Counted from the stretch's first letter, positions 43,829 to 53,135 are shown. The stretch is 64,000 nt of DNA from Bacteroidales bacterium (GCA_016285515.1 JAEEQW010000005.1:99584-163583); one strand, 5' to 3'. Numbers and translations: made by a program. Notes: generated by a model from the sequence alone, not told the origin.

Positions 43829-44173
43829 TTAATATAATGGATCTATTCCCTCATTGTAAAGAAGACCACATATATGGAACAACGAATAAGCACACTCAAT
43901 AATGGTGATTTCATTTTCCTGGGCAAGCTCTATCATTTCGGGAGTTGCTTTTTTATTACGTCCTAACACAATACACTTGATTTCGGCCATATCGGCAGTA
44001 CGTATGGTCTGTATGTTTGCAAGTCCAGTAATAAGCAACACATTAGGTATATCTATTGTAAGCACATCACTCATAAGGTCAGATGCGAAGGCCACATCAT
44101 AATTCTCGTTCTCAAGACCGGAATTATTGACATAATGAGCATCCAATAACGTTACTATATCTTTTACTATCAT
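43829..44173 (-). CDS. DRTGG-domain protein, first gene of the hydrogenase-like operon
   Basis: 114 residues. MIVKDIVTLLDAHYV and VAFASDLMSDVLTID match the DRTGG domain, as in the paralogue at 41713; the two share the YASDLLSDV / FASDLMSDV core but are otherwise quite different. Small cytosolic ligand-binding protein by family. A TAnnTTTG box lies 38 bases upstream. Confidence 0.8.
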   Translation of the reverse strand: MIVKDIVTLLDAHYVNNSGLENENYDVAFASDLMSDVLTIDIPNVLLITGLANIQTIRTADMAEIKCIVLGRNKKATPEMIELAQENEITIIECAYSLFHICGLLYNEGIDPLY

Positions 44174-44211
44174 TTCGCAAATGAAAATAAAAATTAATCT
44201 GTTTTCACCGC

Positions 44212-44243
44212 AAAATTATAATATTTATTTGGATTTTACAAGT
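44212..44243 (-). promoter_or_regulatory. Putative promoter of the [FeFe]-hydrogenase-like operon
   Basis: Minus-strand TAATTTTG (44212-44219), with CTTG 20 bases upstream (44240-44243), one base off the TTTG -33 box. The first ATG of the operon is 38 bases downstream. Confidence 0.5.
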
Positions 44244-44264
44244 TATACTGTAAAATTTAATTGT

Positions 44265-45392
44265 TTACCAAGGATTGGAATATTTTTCATTGGTAATCAC
44301 ACTCTCATCAGTAAGTGTCATTAAAAATGACTTTATGGCTGCTATTTCATGCGGTGTGAGGTGCACCCCACCTTCAGGAGCATGATGCATAAGAACATCC
44401 GTATATGGTGTATTCAATACTTTTGAATTGTAGAAATCCAACACATCGTCAATTGTAGAATATCTGCCATCGTGCATATAAGGAGCTGTATATTTCAAAT
44501 TTCTGAGTGATGGTGCCCTGTATGCCCCTTTGTCATATTCACGCAGAGTAACTTTGAATCTGTCATTTTCATCGGTGAATACCGAATCTTTTCCGTTGTT
44601 GTAATATTTATTGGTGGTAAACAGAGGATTGGCGGCACCGCCATGACAATGGAAACAGTCACCACCCTCTTCGGTCATAAACAATTCATATCCAAGCAGT
44701 TCTTCCTCAGTAAGCACTGCCTCACCCTTCAGATACCGGTCAAATTTGGAATCACACGACACTATTGAATTCACAAACTGAGCTATTGCCCTTCCCATCC
44801 TGTCAACAGTAACTTCCGAAGTGCCAAACGCATCCTCGAACATCTCAGAATATTCGTGTAATGACTGGAACAGAGCTCTTACCGTGTTGGTATCTCCACA
44901 CAGTTCATCTCCAGCTGTGATGACAATCCATAGCATATCCTCAAGACACCGCATGTTTTCAACCGGATTTTTTCCGTTCAACGAACCGTTCCATGTATAT
45001 CCGTTATGATTGAACACAAGATTCACAAGTGGCATAGTCACATGATTCGTCCTAATGCCTGTAAGACCGTGAGTAAAACCTCCCGGGAAAAGTGGATTGT
45101 CAATACCTGCATCGAAAGAATTCTCTTGACGGTGACATGTGGCACAGCACATCATGGAGTCAGTATCAGTACGGCCTGACAATCGTCCGTCATAAAAGAG
45201 ATGACGCCCCAACCGCACCCCTTCCACAGTCATAGGATTGTCATCCGAAACATTAAGCTTTGACGGGAAATATGAAGGCAGGTCAAATTGATATGGAGTC
45301 TGTTCCTTTTCCGGCTCCTCACAGGAAACACAAATTAAAGCAATCAACAAAGTGAGGCAGCCAATTATCAGTACTTCAACATATCTTGACAT
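44265..45392 (-). CDS. Di-haem cytochrome c peroxidase family protein (MbnH/MauG-like)
   Basis: 375 residues. N-terminal signal with lipobox, ALICVSCEE. Two CxxCH haem sites: C83-C86-H87 and C246-C249-H250. Other family features are GVRLGRHLFYDGRLSG at the start of the mature part and RNLKYTAPYMHDGRYSTIDDVLDFY. The gene lies directly after an MbnP-like gene, the pairing seen in MbnP-MbnH systems, where the di-haem enzyme oxidises a tryptophan of MbnP to kynurenine. A simple peroxidase role remains possible. Confidence 0.85.
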   Translation of the reverse strand: MSRYVEVLIIGCLTLLIALICVSCEEPEKEQTPYQFDLPSYFPSKLNVSDDNPMTVEGVRLGRHLFYDGRLSGRTDTDSMMCCATCHRQENSFDAGIDNPLFPGGFTHGLTGIRTNHVTMPLVNLVFNHNGYTWNGSLNGKNPVENMRCLEDMLWIVITAGDELCGDTNTVRALFQSLHEYSEMFEDAFGTSEVTVDRMGRAIAQFVNSIVSCDSKFDRYLKGEAVLTEEELLGYELFMTEEGGDCFHCHGGAANPLFTTNKYYNNGKDSVFTDENDRFKVTLREYDKGAYRAPSLRNLKYTAPYMHDGRYSTIDDVLDFYNSKVLNTPYTDVLMHHAPEGGVHLTPHEIAAIKSFLMTLTDESVITNEKYSNPW

Positions 45393-46160
45393 TTACTTTA
45401 CTGTTTTCTTGTTCATCGAAAACACATTTGGACCATTTTCCCTCGCCATCTCCTGAATTTCATGCGATTCCATAATCCAAACGCCTTTTATTTTATCAAA
45501 ATCTATTATGCATGTTGGTCCGAACCATTTGTTAATATCAACATTAACCTCAAAAACATTTTCAAATTTTGACGAAATCTCAAAGTCGGAAATTCTTGTA
45601 ACAATAAAACTATTGTCTATAACAGTTGTGTCACTGCCATCAATCATCTGTTCTGGGCCAAGATGGAAGTTTAATGGCAACAACTCTTTGTCTGACAACC
45701 ATTTACAGTTGAGTTTCAAATAATGATAGCCTCCACCGAGAGATTCAGGCCATATCATTTCGTTGATAGGAGGATCGGGATAAGCTCCAGTGACATTCAT
45801 AGTGGAGTCCAATCCGAAGACAAAACCGATACTGTTGTAAATGCCAATTGGCACATCTTCTATAGTCCATGTGAAAGTCGATGTGTCGGCCAAATCCACA
45901 AAATGCACAGATTTGTCGAATACTTGAGTAGTGCCGTCGGAATGTACCAATTGCAGTTTTGACACGATCATCTGCAAATCTGTGACCATGTATTTATTGC
46001 CGGCATCATTGACATATTTCATCGAATCTCTTTCAAGAGAATCTCTGTTAACGTTGAAAGAGAAATTGACATTAATATTGCACTGGGTGCTTTCCTCGTT
46101 ATTTTTGCATGCGACAAAAATCAGGGATAAAGCTAGTAGGATTAAAGATTTTCGTTTCAT
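45393..46160 (-). CDS. MbnP-like lipoprotein, possible copper-binding partner
   Basis: 255 residues from ATG 46160 (MKRKSLILLALSLIFVACK, lipobox FVAC); ATG 46166 is also possible. The longer open frame starting at 46241 would give a poor signal. MbnP-type blocks include NVNFSFNVNRD at the start, VHFVDLADTSTFTW, GLDSTMN and MIWPESLGGGYHYLKLNC, with tryptophans in the place of the modified tryptophan of MbnP. It ends one base before the di-haem gene. Its start lies within the 3' end of the M23 gene (62 base overlap, different frame). Copper binding is inferred from family. Confidence 0.7.
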   Translation of the reverse strand: MKRKSLILLALSLIFVACKNNEESTQCNINVNFSFNVNRDSLERDSMKYVNDAGNKYMVTDLQMIVSKLQLVHSDGTTQVFDKSVHFVDLADTSTFTWTIEDVPIGIYNSIGFVFGLDSTMNVTGAYPDPPINEMIWPESLGGGYHYLKLNCKWLSDKELLPLNFHLGPEQMIDGSDTTVIDNSFIVTRISDFEISSKFENVFEVNVDINKWFGPTCIIDFDKIKGVWIMESHEIQEMARENGPNVFSMNKKTVK

Positions 46161-47469
46161 TTTCATAATATTTATCGGACGACAACATATCAGATATATT
46201 GATTCTGTCAATTGTTCTTGCATGCGTAATTGGAACGTCATCCAGTATAGAACTATATTGTTTTACAATCTTTTCAAATTCCAGCATATCTTTCTTTGAT
46301 ATCGGGTCGGCAGGTTCCGGAATCATAGACAGCGGGTCTATTGCCACACCTTTTTTATAAACTCTGAAATCGAGATGTGGTCCGGTGGCTGCGCCAGTAC
46401 TTCCAACGAAGCCAATGAGTTGTCCTTGCTTTACACGAGTGCCGACAGCTATGTCTTTTGCAAATCCCTTCAAGTGCATATAGACAGTGGTATATGTATC
46501 GTTGTGTTTAATTTTAACGTAATTTCCCCCACCTTTTTTGTCATAGCCTTTGGCAATGACGGTTCCATTGCCGATGGTATGCACGGGAGTTCCCGCCGGA
46601 GCCGCATAATCCACACCATGATGAGGGCGTACAACCTTATAGATAGGATGCATTCTCGCATTTGAAAAACGCGAGCTAATACGTGTATATTCCAATGGGG
46701 CTTTGAGGAACTGTTTCTTCATACTCGCCCCTTTTTCATCAAAATACCCTTTATTGTCTTTATAATCAAAATAATAGCTTTTATATGTTTTTCCGACGTT
46801 AGTCAGTTCTGCAGCCAAAATCCGGCCACAATCAACCACAACGGTATCATCGACAAGTATTTCCTCATATAGCATCTTGAAACTGTCATCTTTCTGAATA
46901 CCGAAGAAATCCACAGTCCATGCATATATTTTCGACAATTCATCAGTCAGTTTTGGGGAAATACCGCAATCGATTACTGCATTCCAAAGACTCGTTGTAA
47001 TCACACCGGAGGACACTTTAAGAACTGTATCAGTCGGACGTTGGACTAACTGTGAATAGACACTGTCCTTGAAGGAATATACCACATATTTGATTTTGTC
47101 AATCTGATAGACCATATAATGTGCAACAGGAATCGTATCATTCGACAAAAAAATCGAATAATCAGCCCCGGCACGCAACTTACGGACATCGAAAGTGTTT
47201 TTGGAGTTCTCGGCAATAGAATTGATGGTACCCTGACTCACATTAAAATTCGTAAGTATGTTTGAAAGAGTCTCACCATCTTTCACCACATCGTCAACCA
47301 CATCATAATTCGTGGCATCAATACCATATAAAATTATAGTGTCTTTTACAGGTTCCTGAGTGTTTATTTCGCCCTGTTCATGTATATCTCCAGACTTATT
47401 TGGGCACGCAGTGAATAGCAATACTGCTATTACAGATATGGTAATTGGGATGATGTGGCGTATTTTCAT
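46099..47469 (-). CDS. M23-type (LytM) peptidase-family protein
   Basis: 456 residues. Lipobox-like signal, LLFTACPNK. Residues ~50-260 hold an N-terminal domain of the kind found before M23 domains. The M23 domain starts near residue 265: H283...D287 (HHGVDYAAPAG) and YMH (330-332). The HxH motif, however, is H365-L-D367, so the second metal-binding histidine is replaced by Asp. It could still bind zinc, or be a non-cleaving peptidoglycan binder or activator, as some LytM proteins are. Its last 21 codons overlap the MbnP-like start. Confidence 0.85.
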   Translation of the reverse strand: MKIRHIIPITISVIAVLLFTACPNKSGDIHEQGEINTQEPVKDTIILYGIDATNYDVVDDVVKDGETLSNILTNFNVSQGTINSIAENSKNTFDVRKLRAGADYSIFLSNDTIPVAHYMVYQIDKIKYVVYSFKDSVYSQLVQRPTDTVLKVSSGVITTSLWNAVIDCGISPKLTDELSKIYAWTVDFFGIQKDDSFKMLYEEILVDDTVVVDCGRILAAELTNVGKTYKSYYFDYKDNKGYFDEKGASMKKQFLKAPLEYTRISSRFSNARMHPIYKVVRPHHGVDYAAPAGTPVHTIGNGTVIAKGYDKKGGGNYVKIKHNDTYTTVYMHLKGFAKDIAVGTRVKQGQLIGFVGSTGAATGPHLDFRVYKKGVAIDPLSMIPEPADPISKKDMLEFEKIVKQYSSILDDVPITHARTIDRINISDMLSSDKYYENETKIFNPTSFIPDFCRMQK

Positions 47470-47524
47470 GTGAATTTTATTTGAATTATTTGTGAATGGT
47501 ATTTATAATAGTCAAGTTGTCAGA

Positions 47525-48694
47525 TTATTTATTAATAGCAACAGCAATACGGTCAAGGGCATTCTTAAGTATTGACATCGGGCAGCCGACATTCATACGA
47601 GCAAAGCCTGTATAGTCAGCGCCAAATTCAGGTCCGCTGTTAAGGGCGACCTTGGCATCATAAACCAGTCGGCGTGTAAGTTCGGCCTGAGTGAATTTAT
47701 AATCGTTGAAGTCAATCCAGAAAAGATATGAAGCATGAGGAACCACCAGTTTGGCCAAAGGAAGTTCTTTTTTGAAGAAATTATAAGTATATTCAATATT
47801 TTTGGCGAGATAAGCCTTCAATTGTTCAAGCCATTCCTCACCTTGCGGAGAGAATGCAGCCTCAGCGCCAATATAAGCAAACACATTGCCATTGGCGACC
47901 TCAAAAGTATCAAGATAGCCGAAAAATTCATCTCGGATTGATTTGTTATGGACGTAAACACAGGAAGTTCCCAATCCGGCAATGTTGAATGTTTTACTCG
48001 GTGCAATGAAAGTCAGGCTGATATCCTTAGCCTTTTCCGAAACTGAGGCGAACGAATAATGTTCGTAGCCAGGCAAAGTCAAATCGGCATGGATTTCATC
48101 AGAAATAACGATGACCCCATTTTCATAGCAGATGTCAGCTATTTTCTGGAGTTCCTCCTTTTCCCAGATTCTGCCACCAGGATTGTGAGGATTCGACAGG
48201 ATAAGGAGTTTGCACCCCTTGGCCTTTTCTGCGAAATCGTCAAAATCTATAAAGTAGTTCTCATTCCTATATACCAATTTTGAAACAGAGAGCTGCCTAC
48301 CGCTACCCAAAGGAAGATTAATGAACGGCGGATATACCGGATTCATAATCAGCACTTTGTCACCCTTCTGCGTAAAAGTCTCAAGACAAAAACTTATTCC
48401 TGCAACTATCCCCGGAATAAAATGAAGCTCAGAGAAATCAGCATTAATGCTATAGTGATGCAGTAACCAACGCTGTATGGCAAGATAATAGGAAGTGTCA
48501 CCGAAAGAATACCCGAAAACTTCATGATTGCAACGTTTTCTAAGTGCCTCGACAACAAAGTCCGGTGCTTTGAAGTCCATATCTGCAACCCACATTGCAG
48601 TAACGTCATCAGTTCCGAAACGCTGTCGCAGAAGATCGTGTTTTACGCAGGCAGTACCTCGTCTTTGAATTATTTCATCAAAATTATATTGCAT
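47525..48694 (-). CDS. MalY/PatB-type PLP-dependent C-S lyase
   Basis: 389 residues from ATG 48694 (MQYNFDEIIQRRGTACVKHD); the frame extends to 48781 without family similarity. Typical features: MWVADMDFKAPDFV, ILSNPHNPGGRIW, VISDEIHADLTLPG and the PLP lysine in APSKTFNIAGL. Family members split cystathionine or cysteine (beta-elimination) and can release hydrogen sulfide. An ordinary aminotransferase role is less likely. Confidence 0.88.
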   Translation of the reverse strand: MQYNFDEIIQRRGTACVKHDLLRQRFGTDDVTAMWVADMDFKAPDFVVEALRKRCNHEVFGYSFGDTSYYLAIQRWLLHHYSINADFSELHFIPGIVAGISFCLETFTQKGDKVLIMNPVYPPFINLPLGSGRQLSVSKLVYRNENYFIDFDDFAEKAKGCKLLILSNPHNPGGRIWEKEELQKIADICYENGVIVISDEIHADLTLPGYEHYSFASVSEKAKDISLTFIAPSKTFNIAGLGTSCVYVHNKSIRDEFFGYLDTFEVANGNVFAYIGAEAAFSPQGEEWLEQLKAYLAKNIEYTYNFFKKELPLAKLVVPHASYLFWIDFNDYKFTQAELTRRLVYDAKVALNSGPEFGADYTGFARMNVGCPMSILKNALDRIAVAINK

Positions 48695-48789
48695 ACCTTT
48701 TTCATTTGATGCAAATTTATTGTATCTGTAATTAGCATAAAACCTGTTTGCAAATTTGTTGTCAACAGATTTTATCAACATAAAAAAGG

Positions 48790-50673
48790 TTAAATTTTTG
48801 TTCTAAGCTGAATCGTCGCGCTTAGCTTGTTCGTGTTTCTGTCTATATTTTCGGTATCTCCTATCTTACACCAAAAATCCACATTCCGAAATAACGGGAT
48901 TTTCAGCAAAATATAAAAAGCATAACCGGAACCATAATATGCCGGCGAAGAATAACTGTAAAGCACATCATTTTCATAACAATAAATCCTCGTGTCGTAC
49001 CCGTCAGTATCAAAACACGTCATGCGCATCAGCAAGGAGATACCGCTGTCGAATCTGAATGCAATATCATTGTACAACAGACATCCGACATCTCTCCCTG
49101 ACACAACTCCCTCCAAACGAGTGCGCAACGTAAGGAAATTGTATGGCAAGTATTCTATGTTCAGTCTGACCTTATGCTTGCTTTCCACAGTGTTCATAGG
49201 AAGTTTCGCATCATCAGCCGTATTCTCTGAACTCTTTGTTGAAAACCTGTAATCCAAATAAATTGAGGCAAATCGTGTCATCTGAAACTTTGATCTGACA
49301 TTGAAAATGGAATTTGAATTGTCCGAAGAGTTAACTGAAACTATCATAGTCAGCTTCTTTACAGGATACATTGTCGCACGTATTGAAAAAGTATTATCTC
49401 CAACATCAGAATTTGAAACATTATGATATCCATTTGTTGAATAACGGCTCAACAATTCCATATTCAAATATGAATTCGGTTGAATATACCATCCAGCCAT
49501 TGCCGCAAACCCCATATCACCTGACAAGGAAGCCTCACCATATAAATAACTATATTTGAATATTTTGACAAAATTCAACGAACCCGACAAAAATGTTGAT
49601 TCGGAAACACACGGTATATCATATCTCAAGCAGTTTATATTAGCTGACAGCATCAGTGTGTTGAAGGAATATCCCACATTGGCACCTGCAACGAATTCTT
49701 TGACCTGACCAATCTTCGACATTTCATTTTCATTGCGATGGTAACCGGTTTTTGAAAGTGAACGAAAATATTTCACACCAGTATTTTCATTGACATAAAC
49801 TGTTGCATCCTTTTTACGATACGAGGCATACGCAGTCAAAGTCAACGATTTGAGTTCCAAATCGGCAGCAACCCCGCGAAGATAGTTTGTCTCATCACTG
49901 CTCGTATTCGGTTTGATTCTCTTAGGTATTCTCAACTGTGATGACGCCTCGACTCCTCCTCCGAAATAAGTCCCGTTCCACATCGACAGACCCTGTCCAA
50001 ACTGTACATAATAATCACCTAAAAGCACATTCAACTTATCGCCCGTCCATGACATGAAACCGGAAATATGCTCAAGCCTGAATCTGCCTTTATCAACATA
50101 AAAGAACCTTTCACCTGCATCTTTCTCTAAAGTCAGTCCCATCTTCAGATGCTCATCAAGATTATATTTCAGTTTGGCCAAAACCTTGTGCAGGTCACCA
50201 TAATAGCCATTGTTTGAATTGTTATTCGCACTGACACGCAACAAAAAGTCATACTTTGCATTTGTCAATATTTGTTTTGGAGTGTATTTGTACTTTTTAG
50301 TTTTTAAAGAAAAATCCAAGTGGGGAGCTATCATATATGCCAAACCTCTGTCAAAACCGTCAATCATAGCAATCTCCATAGGCGAATGAATATCGCCCCA
50401 TTCCCTTCGATATGCTATGAGGGCATTCTTCTGGAAAAGGTTCAGAAAAGGCAAACCAAGTATTTCATTATCAGTGATATTGTTTATTTTGATTTTATTT
50501 GTAAGCAAATCCAAATCATAATCATCAAACCCCACTTCTTCATCATCCGAAAACTCATCCACAATACTTTCAATTAAATAGTCAGGATTTTCCTGCGAAT
50601 AAGCAGTCACATTGTCAAATGCAAGAAAAACAGCGAAGGAAACGGCAACGATATTTACGCTAACTATCTTCAT
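48790..50673 (-). CDS. Outer-membrane barrel protein with ComEA-like helix-hairpin-helix N-terminus
   Basis: 627 residues. Signal peptide to about residue 26. Residues ~58-118 (KIKINNITDNEILGLPFLNLFQ..., AYRREWGDIHSPMEIAMIDGF) align by eye with the double helix-hairpin-helix of ComEA, but the GIG hairpin glycines are mostly missing. The remaining ~480 residues are alternating beta-strand sequence with many tyrosines and end in ...SATIQLRTKI, as in an outer-membrane barrel. This architecture occurs in Bacteroidetes with unknown function. It is third in an operon behind comM and another barrel. Confidence 0.7.
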   Translation of the reverse strand: MKIVSVNIVAVSFAVFLAFDNVTAYSQENPDYLIESIVDEFSDDEEVGFDDYDLDLLTNKIKINNITDNEILGLPFLNLFQKNALIAYRREWGDIHSPMEIAMIDGFDRGLAYMIAPHLDFSLKTKKYKYTPKQILTNAKYDFLLRVSANNNSNNGYYGDLHKVLAKLKYNLDEHLKMGLTLEKDAGERFFYVDKGRFRLEHISGFMSWTGDKLNVLLGDYYVQFGQGLSMWNGTYFGGGVEASSQLRIPKRIKPNTSSDETNYLRGVAADLELKSLTLTAYASYRKKDATVYVNENTGVKYFRSLSKTGYHRNENEMSKIGQVKEFVAGANVGYSFNTLMLSANINCLRYDIPCVSESTFLSGSLNFVKIFKYSYLYGEASLSGDMGFAAMAGWYIQPNSYLNMELLSRYSTNGYHNVSNSDVGDNTFSIRATMYPVKKLTMIVSVNSSDNSNSIFNVRSKFQMTRFASIYLDYRFSTKSSENTADDAKLPMNTVESKHKVRLNIEYLPYNFLTLRTRLEGVVSGRDVGCLLYNDIAFRFDSGISLLMRMTCFDTDGYDTRIYCYENDVLYSYSSPAYYGSGYAFYILLKIPLFRNVDFWCKIGDTENIDRNTNKLSATIQLRTKI

Positions 50674-50691
50674 TTCAAAGCATTACAATAA

Positions 50692-51489
50692 TCATCTGAT
50701 AAAAACGATTTCAGGAGTTGTTCCCAACATGAAATTATAGCTTGCTGACATCATAAATGTCATTTTGGGACATAGTACCGACAGTCCGCAAAACAGTTCG
50801 TTTGCGCCTGATTTGTATCCCGACACAAGCCTGATTCGCTCCGACAATGCAATTTCGAACAATCCGGAAAAACCGACTGGCAGCAGCATTGCCTTGCTTA
50901 TTTCAAAACTCACGCCACAGCTGCTTGTAAAATAATACGACACAGCCGATTTGAGCACAAAGCAGGAATAGTTGACAGGTCTGTCTTCAAGGATGACAGC
51001 AGGTGTCTCGCACATCATACCGAATGTCAGTTTTTCATTTGCGCGGTATTGGATGCCGAAAACCAGACTTATCTCCGCTTCATCCTGAATATCCTTTATC
51101 AGGAAATATCTCGCATTAGTCATAATTCCCACATAAAATCTTTCAGACAATTCAAGACTATAGCCTGTCGATAATCCGAATTCCACACAATCTCGCGGAC
51201 CTTTTGACGTGATGGTGAGCGGCAAGGCTCCTTTGTTTGTCTTAAAAATATAACCTGTCACTATATTCCACAAATCGTGAATTGAATAGTCGTCGGAAAA
51301 TGTTGTAATGAAAAAAGATTTGCTGATTTGTGAAAGTCCTGCAGGATTACAGAAAACAGAATTCACACCATACTGCGAGCATACGGTTCTGCTTCCCGAC
51401 AAAGCAGACATGGTAACATGGTCGGAATTCTGCCCCGTCAACGACAAGCACGACAAACATATGACAATTGCCCCGGTAATCTTTTTCAT
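50692..51489 (-). CDS. PorV/PorQ-like small outer-membrane barrel protein
   Basis: 265 residues from ATG 51489, which overlaps the comM stop by 4 bases (ATGA). Signal peptide MKKITGAIVICLSCLSLTGQ. SALSGSRTVCSQYGVNSVFCNPAGLSQI matches the first part of PorV/PorQ-like or FadL-like barrels (ARxxALG... NPAGL). The rest alternates beta strands and ends ...TPEIVFIR. It lies between comM and the helix-hairpin-helix barrel gene. Confidence 0.65.
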   Translation of the reverse strand: MKKITGAIVICLSCLSLTGQNSDHVTMSALSGSRTVCSQYGVNSVFCNPAGLSQISKSFFITTFSDDYSIHDLWNIVTGYIFKTNKGALPLTITSKGPRDCVEFGLSTGYSLELSERFYVGIMTNARYFLIKDIQDEAEISLVFGIQYRANEKLTFGMMCETPAVILEDRPVNYSCFVLKSAVSYYFTSSCGVSFEISKAMLLPVGFSGLFEIALSERIRLVSGYKSGANELFCGLSVLCPKMTFMMSASYNFMLGTTPEIVFIR

Positions 51490-53024
51490 TTTATTCCCCA
51501 AGTTTCCCTGTCAAGGCTTCTGTAATTAATTGCTTCCGACAAATGGTAGGTTTCGATATTCTCGGATGCCTCCAAGTCTGCTATCGTCCTTGCCACTTTC
51601 AGAATACGGTTATATGCCCGAGCCGACAGATTCAGACGTTCCATCGAAACCCTCAAAATCCTCAGGCAGTCCGGATTCAGCCGGCAGTATTTGTCAATCA
51701 TATCCTGAGTCATATTTGAATTGGAATGGATTCCGTCATAATATTTATATCTCTCATTTTGTATGTTTCTTGCAGCTGTTACTCTCTGTCTTATCGCAGC
51801 GCTGGTCTCGCCTTTCTCAATTTTCGAAATATCCTTGAACGGAACCGGAACCCCTTCAATCTGAATATCTATTCTGTCGAGAAGCGGTCCGGAAATACGA
51901 CCAAGGTACTTCTGAACCTGGCCGGGCTGACAGGTACATGCGATGTCAGGATGGTTATAATAGCCACAAGGGCAAGGGTTCATTGCTGCGACCAGCATAA
52001 AATTGGCAGGAAAAGTCACCGTGGTCTTTGCACGGGATATGGTCACGATATTGTCCTCCATCGGCTGACGCATCACCTCGAGTGAAGACCTGCGGAATTC
52101 GGGCAATTCGTCAAGAAACAATACGCCATTATGGGCTAATGATATCTCTCCCGGCTGAGGAAATGAGCCGCCACCGACAAGCCCGGCATCACTGATAGTA
52201 TGGTGAGGCGCCCTGAAAGGTCGCACCGACAGCAGCGATTCACAGCCAAGGGTTCCCGCAACTGAATGTATTCGCGTAGTCTCAAGAGCCTCTTCGATGG
52301 TCATGTGCGGCAAAATTGAAGGAAGACGTTTTGCAAGCATTGTCTTGCCGCTGCCAGGCGCCCCTATCATCATTATGTTATGACTTCCGGCAGCAGCCAC
52401 CTCCAACGCCCGTTTGATGCTCTCCTGTCCCTTCACATCAGAGAAATCATACTTGTAGTTCTCCGTTTTTCTCGTGAAAAGTTCTTCCATATCAACATGT
52501 ACGGGAGTAAGAGCTGTGTTGCCGTTGATGAAATCCACCACTTCCGCAATCGTCTTCACACCGTATATATTGATACCTTCCACCACAGCAGCCTCCTTGG
52601 CATTTTCGTATGGTATAATCATCCCCTTAAAGCCATTCTGCTTTGCCTCAAACGCCATCGGCAGCGCCCCCCTGATAGGCTTGATGCTGCCATCGAGCGA
52701 CAATTCACCCATTATCACATAGTTTTCAAGCATATTGTTCTCAATCTGTTCGGATGCCGCCAGAATGCCGATAGCTATAGTCAAATCATACGCAGAACCC
52801 ACCTTGCGAATGTCGGCCGGAGCCATATTGATAGTTATCTTTTTGCCCGGAAACTTATAGCCCACCTGTCGAAATGCCGCCTCAATCCTTTGATGACTCT
52901 CCTTTATAGCATTATCTGGAAGCCCTACCAGAAAGAACTGCACGCCCAAATCAATGCACACCTCAACTGTTATCGTAATTGCACTGATACCTGATATTGC
53001 ACTGCCATACACTTTTACTAACAT
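51486..53024 (-). CDS. comM: ComM/YifB family Mg-chelatase-like AAA ATPase
   Basis: 512 residues from ATG 53024 (MLVKVYGSAISGISAITITVEV), the standard start of the family; a longer frame begins at 53042. N-terminal Lon-like fold, then AAA domain with Walker A GAPGSGKT, Walker B LFLDELPEF and the C-terminal Mg-chelatase-like helices. In gamma-proteobacteria ComM is a branch-migration helicase that helps integrate transformed DNA; many family members are unstudied. First gene of a three-gene operon with two outer-membrane proteins. Confidence 0.93.
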   Translation of the reverse strand: MLVKVYGSAISGISAITITVEVCIDLGVQFFLVGLPDNAIKESHQRIEAAFRQVGYKFPGKKITINMAPADIRKVGSAYDLTIAIGILAASEQIENNMLENYVIMGELSLDGSIKPIRGALPMAFEAKQNGFKGMIIPYENAKEAAVVEGINIYGVKTIAEVVDFINGNTALTPVHVDMEELFTRKTENYKYDFSDVKGQESIKRALEVAAAGSHNIMMIGAPGSGKTMLAKRLPSILPHMTIEEALETTRIHSVAGTLGCESLLSVRPFRAPHHTISDAGLVGGGSFPQPGEISLAHNGVLFLDELPEFRRSSLEVMRQPMEDNIVTISRAKTTVTFPANFMLVAAMNPCPCGYYNHPDIACTCQPGQVQKYLGRISGPLLDRIDIQIEGVPVPFKDISKIEKGETSAAIRQRVTAARNIQNERYKYYDGIHSNSNMTQDMIDKYCRLNPDCLRILRVSMERLNLSARAYNRILKVARTIADLEASENIETYHLSEAINYRSLDRETWGIK

Positions 53025-53103
53025 ATCTATAATGGTTTTCATTTACATATTTCAAAAAAGCAGGTTTTGTTACCTGTATTTAGGATTTTTTAAGAAAAAG
53101 TGT

Positions 53104-53111
53104 TATTTTTG
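53104..53111 (+). promoter_or_regulatory. Putative -7 box for the GH78 gene
   Basis: TATTTTTG, 24 bases before the ATG at 53136. Confidence 0.4.
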
Positions 53112-53135
53112 CTACGTATTAAACCAAAACTCAAA

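Noticed and set aside
53061..53076. CAGGT...ACCTG inverted repeat before the GH78 gene
   Set aside because: Five-base arms only; expected by chance.
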